From Ziziphus jujuba (Eukaryota; Streptophyta; Magnoliopsida; Rosales; Rhamnaceae), in NCBI RefSeq assembly GCF_031755915.1, contig NC_083389.1, forward strand, positions 27,783,501 to 27,847,500: a stretch of 64,000 nt of DNA. The letters are read 5' to 3'. Positions 1 through 15,048 of the stretch are shown piece after piece (the first letter of the stretch is position 1; the number at the start of each line of letters is the position of its first letter). A model generated the notes under the pieces. That model ran no database searches. It worked only from the letters and a program-made list of their open reading frames with translations, and was not told the DNA's origin. A program made the translations under genes and the position numbers.

Positions 1-1997
1 CATACCAACGAATTATATACGTATGTATGTAGCATACAAAAGTTATAGAGAGGATTTAATTAGAAAATCTAAAATTAAAATACTAAAGTGAATTGGATAG
101 ATATATACAACATCTAATGAAGATATAAAATGAGAAATTTCGGTATATTTCTGCCATATACAAATACAAAAGTAGTGAATATTCTTTGACAGACGGAATC
201 ATGCAAGAAAATTAGATGAAAAAAGGCACTCACTAAATGATTATATATATATATATAAAACACTCAATTACTAGAATTTAACCCCCCCCCTTTTTTTGCA
301 TCGTACTATTATCTTTTTAATATTAAAGAGAGCTAATAGTTAAAGTCGAATTTCATTTTTTTTAAAAAAAAAAAAGAAAAAGGAAAAAAAGATGCAGGTT
401 CTTCCGCAAATTCAATATAAGTGCCACCCAGATAGTAAGATGCCAAAAACAAATCCAAACAAGGAATATGCATGCATGAATGTTACCACTCTATCTTATA
501 TAAATATATAGCTTCCTGCTTCACACCAAGCTAGTTGTTCACTGCACTATAAAAAAAACTATATATGTATATATATATATATATATACGTACGCGCATAT
601 AATACACTCTCAAAATATACATGTGTAATATTCACAATTAATGCCTCCAACTAGTTGTTTCTTCTTGTTGGATTTCGCTTATGTGTATTCTTTTATTTTT
701 TTATTTATTTTTTGACTTTTGAAAAACTATAATACAGTAAAGTATTCCAAATCTAATATTTGTTGAATTGCATTTGGAGTTTTACAAATGAAACGTTTAT
801 TTAATTGCAAATGTGTCTAAAATATGGTAGATACCTATTCCTCACCTACAATGCCATAAATTACCATGAATTTCAAGCCATCAATTCTACTCATTAAGCT
901 CAACAAGTAAGAAAGCTTCCGAATCTAGGTGGATAGATCGATTGACAAGGAATTTGAACACTACAATAGAACAATATTCAAGTCCCATTATTATATATAG
1001 ATATACACATCGTACCAAATATACATATTGTTTGGTTAATGCAAGTGAATCCACACTCAAAGTTGCAAAGACACATCGACCTCTACCTTTCTTACCTTTT
1101 ATTATTTTACCAGAAAAAAAAAAAAAAAAAAAGAAAAGTAAGAAAGCTTTTGCAGCATATTTACATGCATTATAAGAAAACAGACGAAAAGATATTATAT
1201 TTTTCGGTGGCCTAAATTAATTTGATTTGTCTCCAATTAAAATCATGCTTCTTAGGCTATGGACTGACTAAAAATAACCAAGTGACTTACCCTCATGAAA
1301 TGTCTAAAGCCGAGGCCTCTATAGATTCGATCCAATATTAGTTTTTGGACTCCATAAACACTCTCCCAGTTCTGCCAATGCCAAAAATTGAGCCCAATAG
1401 AACTAATATCCAACCATTTTGAACAAACACAAAACAGGACTTCTTGCAAAGGAGCGTATGCATATAAAGTGTCCAAATGCTACTAGTACTACTACTATTA
1501 TTATTATATATAAACCATAAATTAATTGTAAAGTTTCGAAAATCTTTAAATTTCAGATAAATTTTCTGTGACACAGTTAATACTAAAATATGGTTTCGTC
1601 TTAAACGTTGAAACCCACAAATGTAGATACAGAAAAACAACATGGTTAATAATTTCCAGATACAGATAATTTATGAGTTTAGCCAAATGGCTTACTTGAT
1701 AAAAGAACACTTTTTGTTGAACAAAGTGATTTAGCATAGATATAATTTAGAAAAAAGTGATTAAGCATACATATATACCAGAACCAGAAAGGAAGCTCAT
1801 ATCATATGCATGGAATTAGGTAAATGCATAAGGTCATCATTCACTGACCTTTTCTAAAAGTTAGCTTGACTCTTTCTCCTCCTGATCATCAACCACTCCT
1901 CCCTCTGAACCCCTAATCCAAGAACTACTATATAGAAAGTAGAAGAATTTGTCTATAGACTATAGTGATAGTATAGGAAAAGAACAAGAGGTCCATA
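1..1997. other. Upstream region of the peroxidase gene, no gene seen
   Basis: AT-rich DNA with poly(A), a C-run at about 282-290 and (AT)n tracts near 243-258 and 569-588. No coding region with codon structure or splice logic was found; the short open frames here are unsupported. A TATA-like stretch (ctatatag) lies about 70 bases before the peroxidase start codon, inside a plausible promoter/5'-UTR interval. Confidence 0.5.
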
Positions 1998-3382
<1,385 letters not shown>

Positions 3383-4103
3383 CCCATCACGCCAAGATGG
3401 GCATGCCAGTGGTTTACTCAATGTGGAATGTTTTTAGTGCTTAGGTGTGGTGTCTGGTTTCAAAGCGAAGTTAATCCAACTTGATTAGATAGTTTAATAT
3501 CCATCCATATTTTGCTACTCCACATATTAAAATCAAGCTATCTAGTTATTCTCATATGACATGTTACACTAAAACAATTTATTGTGACAATGGCACACAA
3601 GTTGGAGTGAGCCAGTAAAACCTCACCATGAATAATATATAACCACATGGCTGAAAGAAATGTTCCCGTTACGCTTTTGGCATCTAGACAATAAAAACAT
3701 TTGGCTGCTCCTGTTAGCCAGTGAGATTGAAACAGGTCTTCAAATCCTTTGCACTCTGCATCACAACTCTTTTGCCCATGCACCGTCCCATATTCTATTC
3801 CTGGGTTTCAAGCTCCTGAAGAGAAAAAAATAAAAAAGTTTACTCAAATACAAGGGATGAATAGCCTGTCAACTATAGAGGATGCAAAATGCATGTTAGG
3901 TTTATATAGTCTTTTAGATTCCGGTTTGTATAGCACACCAGATTAACTTTCAAGTTTCAATATGTTGCCTGGTTTTTGACTTTTTGCTCCGAGGGAGGGG
4001 TAAAAGGGTTGTATTTAGGATCAGAGTTTAATCAGTAGAAGCCCAAATCATAATGCATCGCTAGTGAAACCCCAAAGAAAATTAGAATTAACCAATGGAA
4101 ATG
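3383..4103. other. Convergent 3' intergenic region, peroxidase 40 / FCA
   Basis: About 720 bases between the stop codons of two genes facing each other. It must hold both 3' UTRs and both poly(A) sites. No coding region is supported. Confidence 0.6.
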
Positions 4104-7100
4104 CTAAGAACCTGCTGGCTTATTCTTCCACATCCACTCCTGAGCAGCCTGAAGCCCCTGGAGCAAAGAGAATAAATTTGTGATAATAACAACAAAGCGA
4201 GCACATCAAACAGTTGAAATAGAATTATTTTGTGATCAATGAATGCCTCAATAGCAAACATACAACACCTGTTGAAAGCGAGAAGGATCACTGACTGTGT
4301 TAGATGCCCCCCGTAATTGTGTGTAGCCAAGTTCCTGTAAATAAAAAGGATTCAATTCCCCAATTATATATACATAAGTTTTAATAAATCTAGAACAACA
4401 CAAAACAACAAACTATGAGCACCTCAACAAGCACAAATATATATTTAGAATCTCCTAACCAACAGTGGGCCATTTCATGGGACACCCTTTCTCATGGTTT
4501 TTCTTTTTCGACACGTTTTCTTGACATGCTTAATTCATCAATTTAAACCATCAAACAAATCACATGCCAGTTCTATTAAGAAATCGTTTGAGAACAAGTA
4601 ACTTTCTTACTTGTGAATTCAATTTGACTTGCGTGTTTTATAAATAAAGGTGAAATGATGCATGTAGAGTTGTAGACCCCTACAACCATATACATGAAAC
4701 TACTCTAAAGTAGGATTAACATCTTTGAAGAAAAATCTTAGCACAGGCAACAAGATCCAAAACTATATTTTTCCTTCAAAGCCTAGCACTAAAAATTAAA
4801 TTATTGTGATAAGCAAATATTACCTGTACATTTTGATGAGTTATTATTCCTGAAGCCTGATACTGGAGTTTAAAAGCATATTTAGTTAGTACTAGAACAA
4901 CTAAAAACATTTCAAAACCACACAGTGAACACTGACCGATGACGATAAAGACCGTTGTTGTAATTGCTGGTGGTTATGAAGCTGCGTTTGAAACTGAGGT
5001 TGAAGCTGCGTTTGAAACTGAGGTTGAAGCTGCAGTTGCTGTGTTTGTGAAACCTGCTGGGTAGATAGATGCTGAGGGAGTGATTGGGACTGAGGTTGCG
5101 GAACTGGTACCTTTTGTTGCTGCTGCTGATGCTGTTGCTCATATAATATCAACTCCTCAGGTTTCTCCCACTAGAGGTTCAAAAAAGAAAACATTAAGCC
5201 ACACCAAAACCAAGTGAAGAAAACACCAATAACAGGCGAACTGATAATTCTCACCTTGCTTTCACCAGAAACACTATTATAATAGTATTTGTATCCATCA
5301 GGGGAGGTGTGTTCTGTCCAATTGCCTTTTACAGGAGGTACAGCTTGGGCTGTTGCAGGTACAGAAGCAGCAGCAGATGTGGATGAAGGCACATCTGCAG
5401 ATACAACAGCAGGGGTGCTACCAAGCGCCTGTGGTGTGATCCCAGCCCACTACAACAGGTGAGACAAACACAAAACTCAGAATGTGGTCTTTGGGTTGGT
5501 AAAACAATGAGAAATAAGATAGATACTATTAACTAAGCATCTTCAGTCCCAGAAATGGTATGGGAGAAGAGATTTTATGTTGTCCCAAAATCAGCAGCAG
5601 CCAGATACTTACTGAGTGAAAAAACTGCGAACATTTATTCATGTGATATGTCTATGAGGAAACTATTATCTAGCAATGGATAGGCACATTTACATTATGC
5701 TTTGCAATCTTGCTCACAAAATGGACATGTCCTATGTTTTCATCCTAAGTTTTCTTCTAGTTAACCATGTAACTGATCCATTTAGAGTAGCTTAGAAAAA
5801 GAACAAACAGTGACTCCAACTCTCAAACCTTGAGCATCCAACAAATATTAAAATTTACTGTAGAAAAAGTTAAATTTGGATTAATATAGCACCTATTCTA
5901 GAAAATACCTGCTGCTGTTTAGTAGCCTGGGAACTCTGCTGCAAAGCCAAACCTTGATTTGGTGGCTGCATTTGTTGTAACTGTTGTTGGAGCTGGGAGA
6001 AAGCCTGTTGAGATGACTGAAAACTTGCCTGAAGAGATTGTGTCTGTTGTGACAGCATCTGAGCTAATTGAGAAGGTGATTTCTGAGGAGGCTGAAGCAG
6101 TTGCTGCTGGACTGGAGCAGCAGGAAGCTGCTTTTGATTTGATGCTGCGGGCGCAGCATGTGGTTGTAAGTTAATACTTAAAGGAGTGTGAAGAGCTGTT
6201 GCAGACGACGCACTCTGCTGAACCTGAGGCTGAGATACAGACAACTGTCCACTCAAGCCAAGTAGCTGTTGTGAGGGTAGAGGCTGACTTAAGGGCGTTT
6301 GACCAGCTGAATGAGGAAGTTGTGGCTGACCAAGCTGCTGTACTGATGCAAGGGACGTTTGTGTCTGGGAGTAAGATGCTAAATTTTGAGGGTGTGATTG
6401 TAAAGAAGGTGGCAACTGCTGAGGTGATTGAAGAGGCTTCTGCAATTGAGATATTTGTCGGCCAACTGGAGCAACTTGTGGCATAGATTGATTAAAACTC
6501 TGTCAAGCATTCAAAATAAAATCATTATCACAATTGATGTATAAGTTAATTTGGTGAGGCATTAAACTACAAAATCACCATGTACCTGTTGTGATGACAC
6601 TGCTACTCCCGGATAATCTGAAGGACCATTATGGCCGCCAGCTTGACCACCCTAAAAATTTTGTAAGCAAGATAAATAATAGAAGTTTACATTATTACTA
6701 AGTTCTAGAAATGCACATTTCCATGAAAATAAACTGGAAGTCTTGAAAAGAAAAGTACGAGGACAAAAAACACAATAGGCATATTCAACTTACAACACCT
6801 TTAAAAAACAAAACTCCAAAATTCAAGAAACTATTCAACATGATGCTTCTTAAACAAGCCCCCCTCTTTTCTGTCCTTATCTTATTGAAGGAAAAAAATT
6901 AGGAAAAAATAAAAATCATTGAACCTTTTTTTTGGTATTCCTCTGCAACAAAAGAAAGTGCTAAGCATGTAACTTAATGCTGGCTAGTTGCGTTAAAGTG
7001 TATGCTAACATCCTCTAAGTGCAAAGAAAGTCCAAATACACCATTTTGGTAAAATCTAATTAGAAAGTGATCACTAGAAGTCAAAAAAATGCCCCTAACA

Positions 7101-10100
7101 CTGGCAATAAGACTGAAAGAATAACTTCAGTAGGCATCCATGTGAATTTGCCTACACAACCCTGATATTAATGGGCTGATCATACACATCATCATTTACA
7201 TTTAGTCCAACTTTTTGCTGCTTTTCATTTCCCTGGATTGACTGCAAATCATCATGTGCAGTTAGAAGAGACAGACTTGTAACATATCAAACTAGATCTT
7301 CCACCGAGTGAACATCATCAAACATTTAGTAATTAACAAAAACATGCTACTTTAAGATTACAGGTGGAGATTTTTGTAGGATCAGATAGACTGGTCTTAC
7401 CGAATTCATAGGCATTGCCATGCCACCAGACATAGGAAGCAACTGGCCTCCAAAACCATGAATAGGTGCATTAGGGGACAGCCGGCTCATTGGACGCCAA
7501 GCATTAGGCGGGATTCGATCCCTCATAGGCTCACCAAAATTAGGCACTGGTCTGATAAAGGAAAACATGGAAAAAATAGAATATGGAAATAAACAAAACG
7601 ACAAGAAGCATAAGTAACTATGTCAGAATATGTCAATGGCACATATTACCTGGCTCCCGGTGCCTGAAATCGAGGACTGAAACCTGTATTTCCCGATGCA
7701 GGAGTTCCCCTAAAAAAGAATAATTTCAAAATTGCATAAGGGTTTGTTGGCTGCATATATAAGATTAATTGAAATTAAGTTGCTGTGTACTCTCAACTTA
7801 TATTTCAAGCAAATTATGCACAGTGACAAAAATAGTGCTTTATTGAGCCAAAGTTCAATATGAAAATGTCCTCCCTCATGAAAATTGAAAATGCTTTGAC
7901 ACCATTCCTAGAGTTTACGGTTGATGATGCAAATGCTTAAAGGCAAGAATAAGAAAGAAAATGGGAAACCTTGAATCTCCAGGCCTAGGTCTTTTAGGAT
8001 CAGCAAACCGGACAGTTAATGGTTGATCACAACCCTGAGATACCAGAAAGAAATTTAGTATTTAGCATTTAATAAGGCAATCTTAAGCAGAAGATTACCA
8101 GAGGCATTTTAGAAATTTAACTCTTACTCTCATTGTATAGCATCCATTAAGAGCATTGATAGCTGCCAACGCCATCTCTCTATGAGAGTACTTAACAAAA
8201 CCACATCCTTCAAGTTGAATTTACAAAGCATAAATCAGGAACAGTAACATACACAGGATAGAAACTGCTTATGAACATTGTACACGGACAAAAATGGTCA
8301 GAACAGCTTGTTCATGCTTTTGATTAAAGGACCCACCACATAACAATATACAATATTAACCAACTTGTATATTACTGAATAACATCCAAACAATAAGCAG
8401 ACAAAATCACACTTGCATTGAAAAATTGGATGTCCTATTCTGAGAGAAACAATTGAGACATTTAATATGAATTAGTAAGACATGTGAGATTTGGTTATCT
8501 TGAAATCAATTTGTGAGATTACAATATAGTAAAAGAAGCATTGAACAGAATATATGATAAAGATAGCATTCTTTAAAATAACAGGACTGGAAGGCACACC
8601 CCGACTCTGCTTCAATTCATCACGCATAAGGTAAACATCTTCAACTCGACCATAAGGTGAAAAAATCTGCCAAGGAGACACCACTATTAGTTTTGCATCA
8701 TTTATAATTCTAAATGATCAAATTTTTTGATATATAAAGTTAAGAAAATTTATACATCAATTATGCCAAGAAAACATCCTTGGAAATACCTAGTTTTGTT
8801 TAATCCATATTTAATTTGAATGGAAAGGAGACTTTTCATGGTACTAAGCTAAGAAAAGAATCCCCACTAGGAATAACCTATCTCATAAGGAGAGAGAAAA
8901 TAACATTGACTTACCTCCTCAACTTCCTTTTCTGTAGCTTGTTTGTTCAAAGAGCCCACAAATAACTTGTACTCAACTGCACCTACCGTAAGAGGGATTA
9001 AAACAGCAATAGAAATTAGAAATTTTTTAATAAGTTCAGAAACCATTATGCATGCAGACAAAGTTGAATTAATCTAACTAGTTGAAGACTATTGAAACAA
9101 ATTTGGATATGGATAAAATAACAACGTTTCAAAGACTAAGATTGAGATGAAAACTACCAAGGCGTTCTCGTTCCCCATCAGCATATCGAACTTGAATAGG
9201 ACCTAATCCCTGAACAGACATGCAAAGTTAAAGATTATAAATTGATACATCAAAATTTAAAACCGGATATAGTACGAAAGCTCACCCCCGGAAGAGTATG
9301 TTGATTATGTAAAGCTCTAATAGCTCTATCAGCTTCTTCTGAGGTTGCATATTTTATAAAACAACAGCCTGCATAAGAAAGAATGTTGATCCTTATCTAC
9401 TTCACATACCGGCCCAAACAGGCAGCTAGATTCTTATTTAATACATACATACACAGAAGACATGTATCTTTAATACCATGTGTCTGACATATATCTTTAG
9501 ATTTACGCTAAACATAATGTTTTAAAATAAAAAATGATATAAGCAAGGTTTGGCAACACAATACATGATTAAATAAAAGTTGACATAACATAAATGAAAT
9601 ACGAAACAGAGTCTCACAAAATGCTTGTATAAGACCAAAGTGTAAATAAGCACAAATAATTTTCTGGCAATAATCTGCCAATAAGCAATCTTTATTTTAT
9701 TGTAACGATCAACAATGTTGTGCATACAGTCACAGTAGTTAAACAGATTAACAGATGTGTTGCCAAACAAATAATTAAAGATCCAAGAAAGCTTTCTTTA
9801 CAAGTCATTCCACTAACATATTAGTCACACAGCAACATAACAACCTAAAGGAAGCAGGTATCCCTGAATGGGATCTCAAGAACATATAACAATGCCCCAA
9901 ATGAATTGGTGAAAAAATTAATATCACCCTAAACCATTAATTATGTTAAAAGCATGCTTTCTACAAGTCCAAAAAGAAAAAGACTACGTTAGAGTGAGTG
10001 AGTGAGAAATACCAACAACACAGATCATGGTTCTTTTGTATTACTAGAAAGGTATCAACACAATGGCTGCCAATTTTTACTGCTTTCTTATTGCCAAGTT

Positions 10101-11605
10101 TAATATAATTCTTAGAAGAAAACACAATTATTCATTGGCAACTTCCTGCCCAACAATCTATAACAATTAACACCACACACATAAGAGCAGTTCCAATCAA
10201 CAATTTTACCACTACTGGCATAGCATTCGATCACCACCAGTTACTGAACATCCAAATTACATCCATCTAATTGTTTTACAAACAAAACCAGGAAAATAAA
10301 TATCTTCCATATACACCACGACTTGGAAAAAAAAAAAAAAATGACGTCCCAAGATCAACTTTTCAAACACCATTAACTTGCTGCTTAGGTATGGACCCCA
10401 AAGATCTTATCACAAGACCAAAGGAATAATTAGATAATAGGACCTCCAATCAACCAATTAGAATTTACTTAAGCAATGTCAAAAATTGATTATAGAATAT
10501 CCCTTATCTAATCACAGAGAGAACTCCTCACTCTAAGCAACTACTGGTCCAGAATCAGAAACATCTTTCATCAAAAGAAGAGATGAATGTTGATAGAAGC
10601 ACTAAACATTCCCCTCTGCATTCTTTCTTTCAGGAGGAACAGCCTAAAGCAAATAAGCAACCATCATATCAAATAGAAACACCAAAATGAGGTCCCACCA
10701 AATTACTTCAAACATTGACATAGGTTTCCTACTTTGACATAGTCCTCCTATTAAGGGCATTATCAGATACATCAAACCAATATGCATTATCCATACATCA
10801 TCAGCATGCTTTACACCGATAAGAGTTAAACAAAAAGCATATGAGGGCAAAAATTAAAACACACCATTTGATATAACAAGGTGCAAGGATTGCAAGGATT
10901 AAGTCAACTAGCCGCATCCAAGAAATAATCACCGGGCACAAATTGTGCATTGTCCAATACCCAAACAAACTAAGAAGCCACAATTTGCTTGTGGGAGTTT
11001 ATGTAATACAATATGAAGAAATCATGTAGTTAAAAATGATCTAAAGAGGTGCAAACCAGCCATCATTCGATTATGGTTCCATGCAAAATGGTACTTAAAA
11101 AGATCCCAACACCAATATTCTACAGAAGCTTTAAATGGTATCCTCAAAGGGCACAATATGATAAAATTGAAAGATTTAATGGAGCAGCTTACAGATTCGT
11201 TAAATATGCTCTTCAAAAGAATTGAATACTTAGTCCCGTGTCTAATCTCTTCCATCTATTCTACAACTACATAATATGTATGTAAAAATGTATTCACTGC
11301 CATCAACTAAAAGCCACTATAGCAACCAGAGAAAAAGAAAAGTTAACTACGAGGAAAAAAAATGATTCTCTCCCATAGGAAGTGCATTCTGCCTTGACAA
11401 GGATCCCTATACAATTAACAAAGACATATACCACCTGTCCACCACCATAAATAAGTACCCCGATTTTGATAAATCTGGAAAACGCATTATATGCTCTATG
11501 CATGTTGACATAACTAGTACTTGTATAATAAACATCAACCAGAATGGCAGCCATAACATAGCAGAGAATTCTGCAAGTGTGAAAAAACTCATGCATTGAT
11601 CACCC

Positions 11606-11641
<36 letters not shown>

Positions 11642-14377
11642 AGAAAGGAGGGGGGGAACCCTTTGTAATTGATATCATCCAAATATAATGAAAAAATTTG
11701 CATAATACATCCATAGATCAGATAGTAAAAGGCATCAGGTGATATGATATTCTGTAAAACCAACCATATGGGGAGCTTTACAAGCAACCGAGTAAAAAGG
11801 TTAACTCCCAAAGAATAGAGAAACCATTCAAGGAAATGGTAAGAACAGAAACCCCAAAACATAAAAATTTTACATCGGAAACCCAAAGTCTGCACTAGCA
11901 TCCACCAGAGATTATAAACGAAACCACAGAAACTACAACGGAAAATCCCATAAGCTTCATATAGCAATCTGCTAGTTATATAAGCTATGCCCATGTCTGA
12001 TTCGCACTAGGAAGCTTCTAATACCACCACCATATGCAATCTCACGGGTATAAAATAGCAAACCAATGTCGAAAATCGATGACCATTAACCACTTGGTTC
12101 ACAATACTAGTACTCAAACCCAATATATGCAAAAGGATATGTACTTAATCAGCACGAGAACTATCCTGATACCATGCACAGATGCTCCATCACACTGCTT
12201 GCTCCACATCATACTCAAGCATAAAAACAAACCAAACCAACTTGCTTGAAATTGTATAATGATTAAAAGGAAACAAAAAAAGAAAAAAAAAAATCAACCA
12301 CCATATTCCACACATCCATCCCATTAGCGTGAAAATAGAGATTTTGAAGGACTGGTACACAACAAATTCACACAACCCATTGAATAACATTGCTATACAT
12401 CTCTAATTCTCTAGGAGATCATCCAACTTCAGATCCATCACATTGTGTCAACATCAAAAAGTGCATGACATTCCAAGTCATTCAAAAGAAATAGTCCCAG
12501 GTTCACCAAGATAATAAACCAAAGGAATACTATTACATTTTGATTAATACTATTAAAAAGCAATAATCCATGCATTTTTTAAGTCACTCTTCTGTACAAC
12601 CAGTTGCACTTCTAAAAACTTCTTGACATAAACAAGCCACAGTTTTGGCAATAGACACTCCCTATACAAATGATTTGCTGGGTAGTGCCCCAAGTGCTGT
12701 AGCCACTATTACAAGGGCAGACCTATTTCTCTTCCAAGACCACAACTGCTGTACAGAAGCTGGTTTTACTAGGTTTACATGTCCTGCCTTCTTCTTGTTT
12801 GAGAGGATGGCTATGAAACTAAGATTGCAACCAAAACCAACAAGCTTGAAACTTGTTGCAAAAACAAACGGAGACGAAATATTATCTTTCGGTTGCTCCC
12901 CTCAGCCTCTTAGAGGACCTGAAATAAGATAATGTGGTTACAGTTACATCATAGAAACTAGTATTCAGACATACCCTGTTGTTGTCCTGTTTTCTTATCT
13001 TTAATTGGAGCAACTTCTATGACATTCCCATGTTCCTCAAACAAGGGGCGAATCTGAAATCAAATACGTGAAGCATGTAAGAATATGAAAAACTATATAT
13101 AACAAAACCCAAGAAAGTATAGAATGGATACAAATGAAATGTTCCATCCTCTAACATACCAAAAAATGATGCAATTGATAATACATGTACAAATATATAT
13201 TTAAAGTACCACAAGCTATTTGTGTTACATGTGCAAATGAGTGAAAATGCTACAAATCGGTATGGACAGCTAATGAGCATGGCACACACTATGTGGTCAG
13301 GGAAAGATGACAAACAAGAATGCCACTTGATAAAGTTTCTAACTCAGCTAAAAGATATATGCAAAGAACTATTCAATAATTTGACTGACTTACATCTTCC
13401 TCAGTGGCCGTCCTTGGAACTGATCCAACAAAAAGTTTGGCAAAATTGCCTCTATCAAAACGATCTGAAAAAGATTAAATCACCAAAGCCTTAGAAATAT
13501 ATATATACATGTATGTATGTATGCGTGTAAAAGAAGACGAAATGATGTGAAGTTGCAAGTATGGCAAAACAAACAGAAAGAAATTGAGCGAACAAAATAC
13601 TGAAACCAGACTCAAAGCAAACTCTTTCTTGATATAAAAAATTCAAAAATAAATACCAAAAAATGGGGCCCTTAAATTAATAATCTAAATGGAAAAAGAA
13701 CATGCGTAATGTAATACATTTACTATAGCCATGAGTTAGGTACATCGTAAAGTGAATGTGAGCTTCAGAGAATCAAACAACGAGTTCAAATACAATGATA
13801 AGCGATCAAGACCAGGCCTTTAAATCCAACTTTAACAATAAAACCAAAATTTGATTTCAAACAGCAAAAACTTATCACATGATGGTAGAGATTTACCCAC
13901 TCCTATCTCAAAATATAAAAACAAATAGTAATAACAGTAACAATTCTAATTAACTGTGAAGTGAAACAAGAAGCATGCAATTCAAGACGACACCGTAAAG
14001 CTAAAAATCAAACTGCTCCACCAACAATTTAGCTTACCTGGAGGAGACCCTCCACGGGCAGAGAAAGGAAACCCTCGTTTCTGCCCAGAAAGAGCTGGCG
14101 GGGCCTGGTGATTCGAAGAGAAGCCGCCTCCTCCTCCTACTCCTCCCACCGGCCGGAAGCCCCCTCCACCGCCGGCAGCGAGGGGAGAGAGGCGCGGTGG
14201 GCTCTCGAAGAGACGGTTAGAGCCACCGCGGTAATCGTTGGGGCTACGGCGAGAGTGATGGTGGTTCAAGGGGGCGTCAGAAAAGCGAGAGGAACCTCTG
14301 GAGTGACGATATGCGTGGGAGTCCTGGTTGTTGTTGTTGATGCCACTGCCATAGCGGTCTCCTCTGTATCTATCCAG
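4104..14377 (-). CDS. FCA: Flowering time control protein FCA (18 exons, 786 aa, CUG start)
   Basis: Nuclear RNA-binding protein of the autonomous flowering pathway that promotes proximal poly(A) site choice. Exons: 14377-14038, 13464-13394, 13053-12975, 9368-9286, 9209-9158, 8982-8915, 8666-8600, 8207-8128, 8034-7970, 7709-7650, 7551-7401, 6651-6586, 6499-5909, 5449-5255, 5170-4937, 4862-4824, 4334-4269, 4157-4104. All phases close. A Gly/Ser-rich N terminus is followed by RRM1 (about residues 122-200; KLFVGSVPRTATEED, GCCFIKYAT), RRM2 (about 213-295; YKLFVGSLNKQATEKEVEE, GCGFVKYS), a long Gln/Pro-rich region (about 395-591) and one WW domain (Trp 635 and Trp 657, the second opening exon 15). 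The C terminus ends ..EWMWKNKPAGS. The first in-frame AUG would be residue 245, inside RRM2, so translation must start upstream at a non-AUG codon. Intron 3 is 3.6 kb. Confidence 0.95.
9369..12974 (-). other. FCA intron 3, 3.6 kb, candidate alternative poly(A) intron
   Basis: This is by far the longest FCA intron and it splits RRM1 between QQQ and GCCFIKYAT. In Arabidopsis, promoter-proximal cleavage and polyadenylation in the large third intron makes the truncated FCA-beta transcript and is part of FCA autoregulation. Size and position match here. The intron also holds a 33-base poly(A) run on the plus strand (about 11607-11639) and, near 10165-10445, a segment that recurs at 38568-38805. 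Confidence 0.85.
10165..10445. repeat. Interspersed segment in FCA intron 3, second copy at 38.6 kb
   Basis: Shares order and wording with 38568-38805: caccacacacataagagca, the tagcattc block, catccaaatta and aacaccattaacttgc occur in the same order and orientation with small indels. It is either a dispersed repeat or a local duplication. It has no coding potential. Confidence 0.6.
14266..14352 (-). other. Out-of-frame AUG mini-ORF overlapping the FCA start
   Basis: The first AUG of the inferred FCA mRNA lies 25 bases downstream of the CUG in the +1 frame and ends at a TGA after 28 codons. Ribosomes that miss the CUG would translate this short frame instead of FCA, so it could act as an overlapping decoy. 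No function is shown. Confidence 0.45.
14375..14377 (-). promoter_or_regulatory. Apparent CUG translation start of FCA
   Basis: Reading minus, GCAAAG-CTG-GAT gives A at -3 and G at +4, a strong initiation context. The same frame has a TAG nine codons upstream and no ATG between them, so no AUG start exists. A CUG start is established for Arabidopsis FCA, and the residues that follow (DRYRGDRYG) form a plausible conserved N terminus. The exact start is inferred. Confidence 0.8.
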
Positions 14378-15009
14378 CTTTGCTATAGTACCAAAAAAAC
14401 CCTAACCCTAGCTTCAATTAAGCTTCTGAATTTTGAATTTGGAATACCAAAAGAAGACGAAGAAGACAGGTTGTTACAGTGTGAGAGAAAAGAATGAAGC
14501 AGAGAAGACGAGGGAAAAAAGGGGAAGAAGTTCAGCTTTGTCCCGACGTTGAAAGACTGGAATTGGGCCGACCGGGTCGGGCCGATTCTTTTCTTTATGG
14601 TCTTGACTATCAAACATTGGACCTCGTCGCCACAATTGGCTTTTCCCGTCCCATTGGACTCTGGGCCCATTTGATAATGCTATTAAAACTTTTTGGAAAA
14701 TTAAAATGCGCTCTAAAAAGAAATGAATAAATGAATAAAAAACCTAAAGACTGGTTCACTTGGGTGAGAGCAGAGGAGGAAGTCCAATTGTAGGGAGAGA
14801 GACACCAGAGAGAGCGAGAGAGGTCGGAAAGTTCAGCTGCGCCTCTTCCCCATCAGAGCTTTTCAACTCAACTTTTGAAAGGACCGCGTTTAGTATTACA
14901 GTGTGCCCTAGGTCTTAGTAGGTATGCTTGTTCCTCTCTAGTTGCTGTTTTCATACTCTGTGTATTCAGGATTGTGGTACGAAAGAGACAAGGCTAAAAC
15001 AGCACTATA

Positions 15010-15048
<39 letters not shown>

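Noticed and set aside
5959..6486. Plus-strand frames opposite FCA exon 13
   Set aside because: They are shadows of the Gln/Pro-rich exon on the minus strand.
11407..11994. 195-codon hydrophobic open frame on the minus strand within FCA intron 3
   Set aside because: The T-rich (minus strand) composition and a poly(F) run from a poly(T) tract explain it. No family match, no AUG in context and no splice links.
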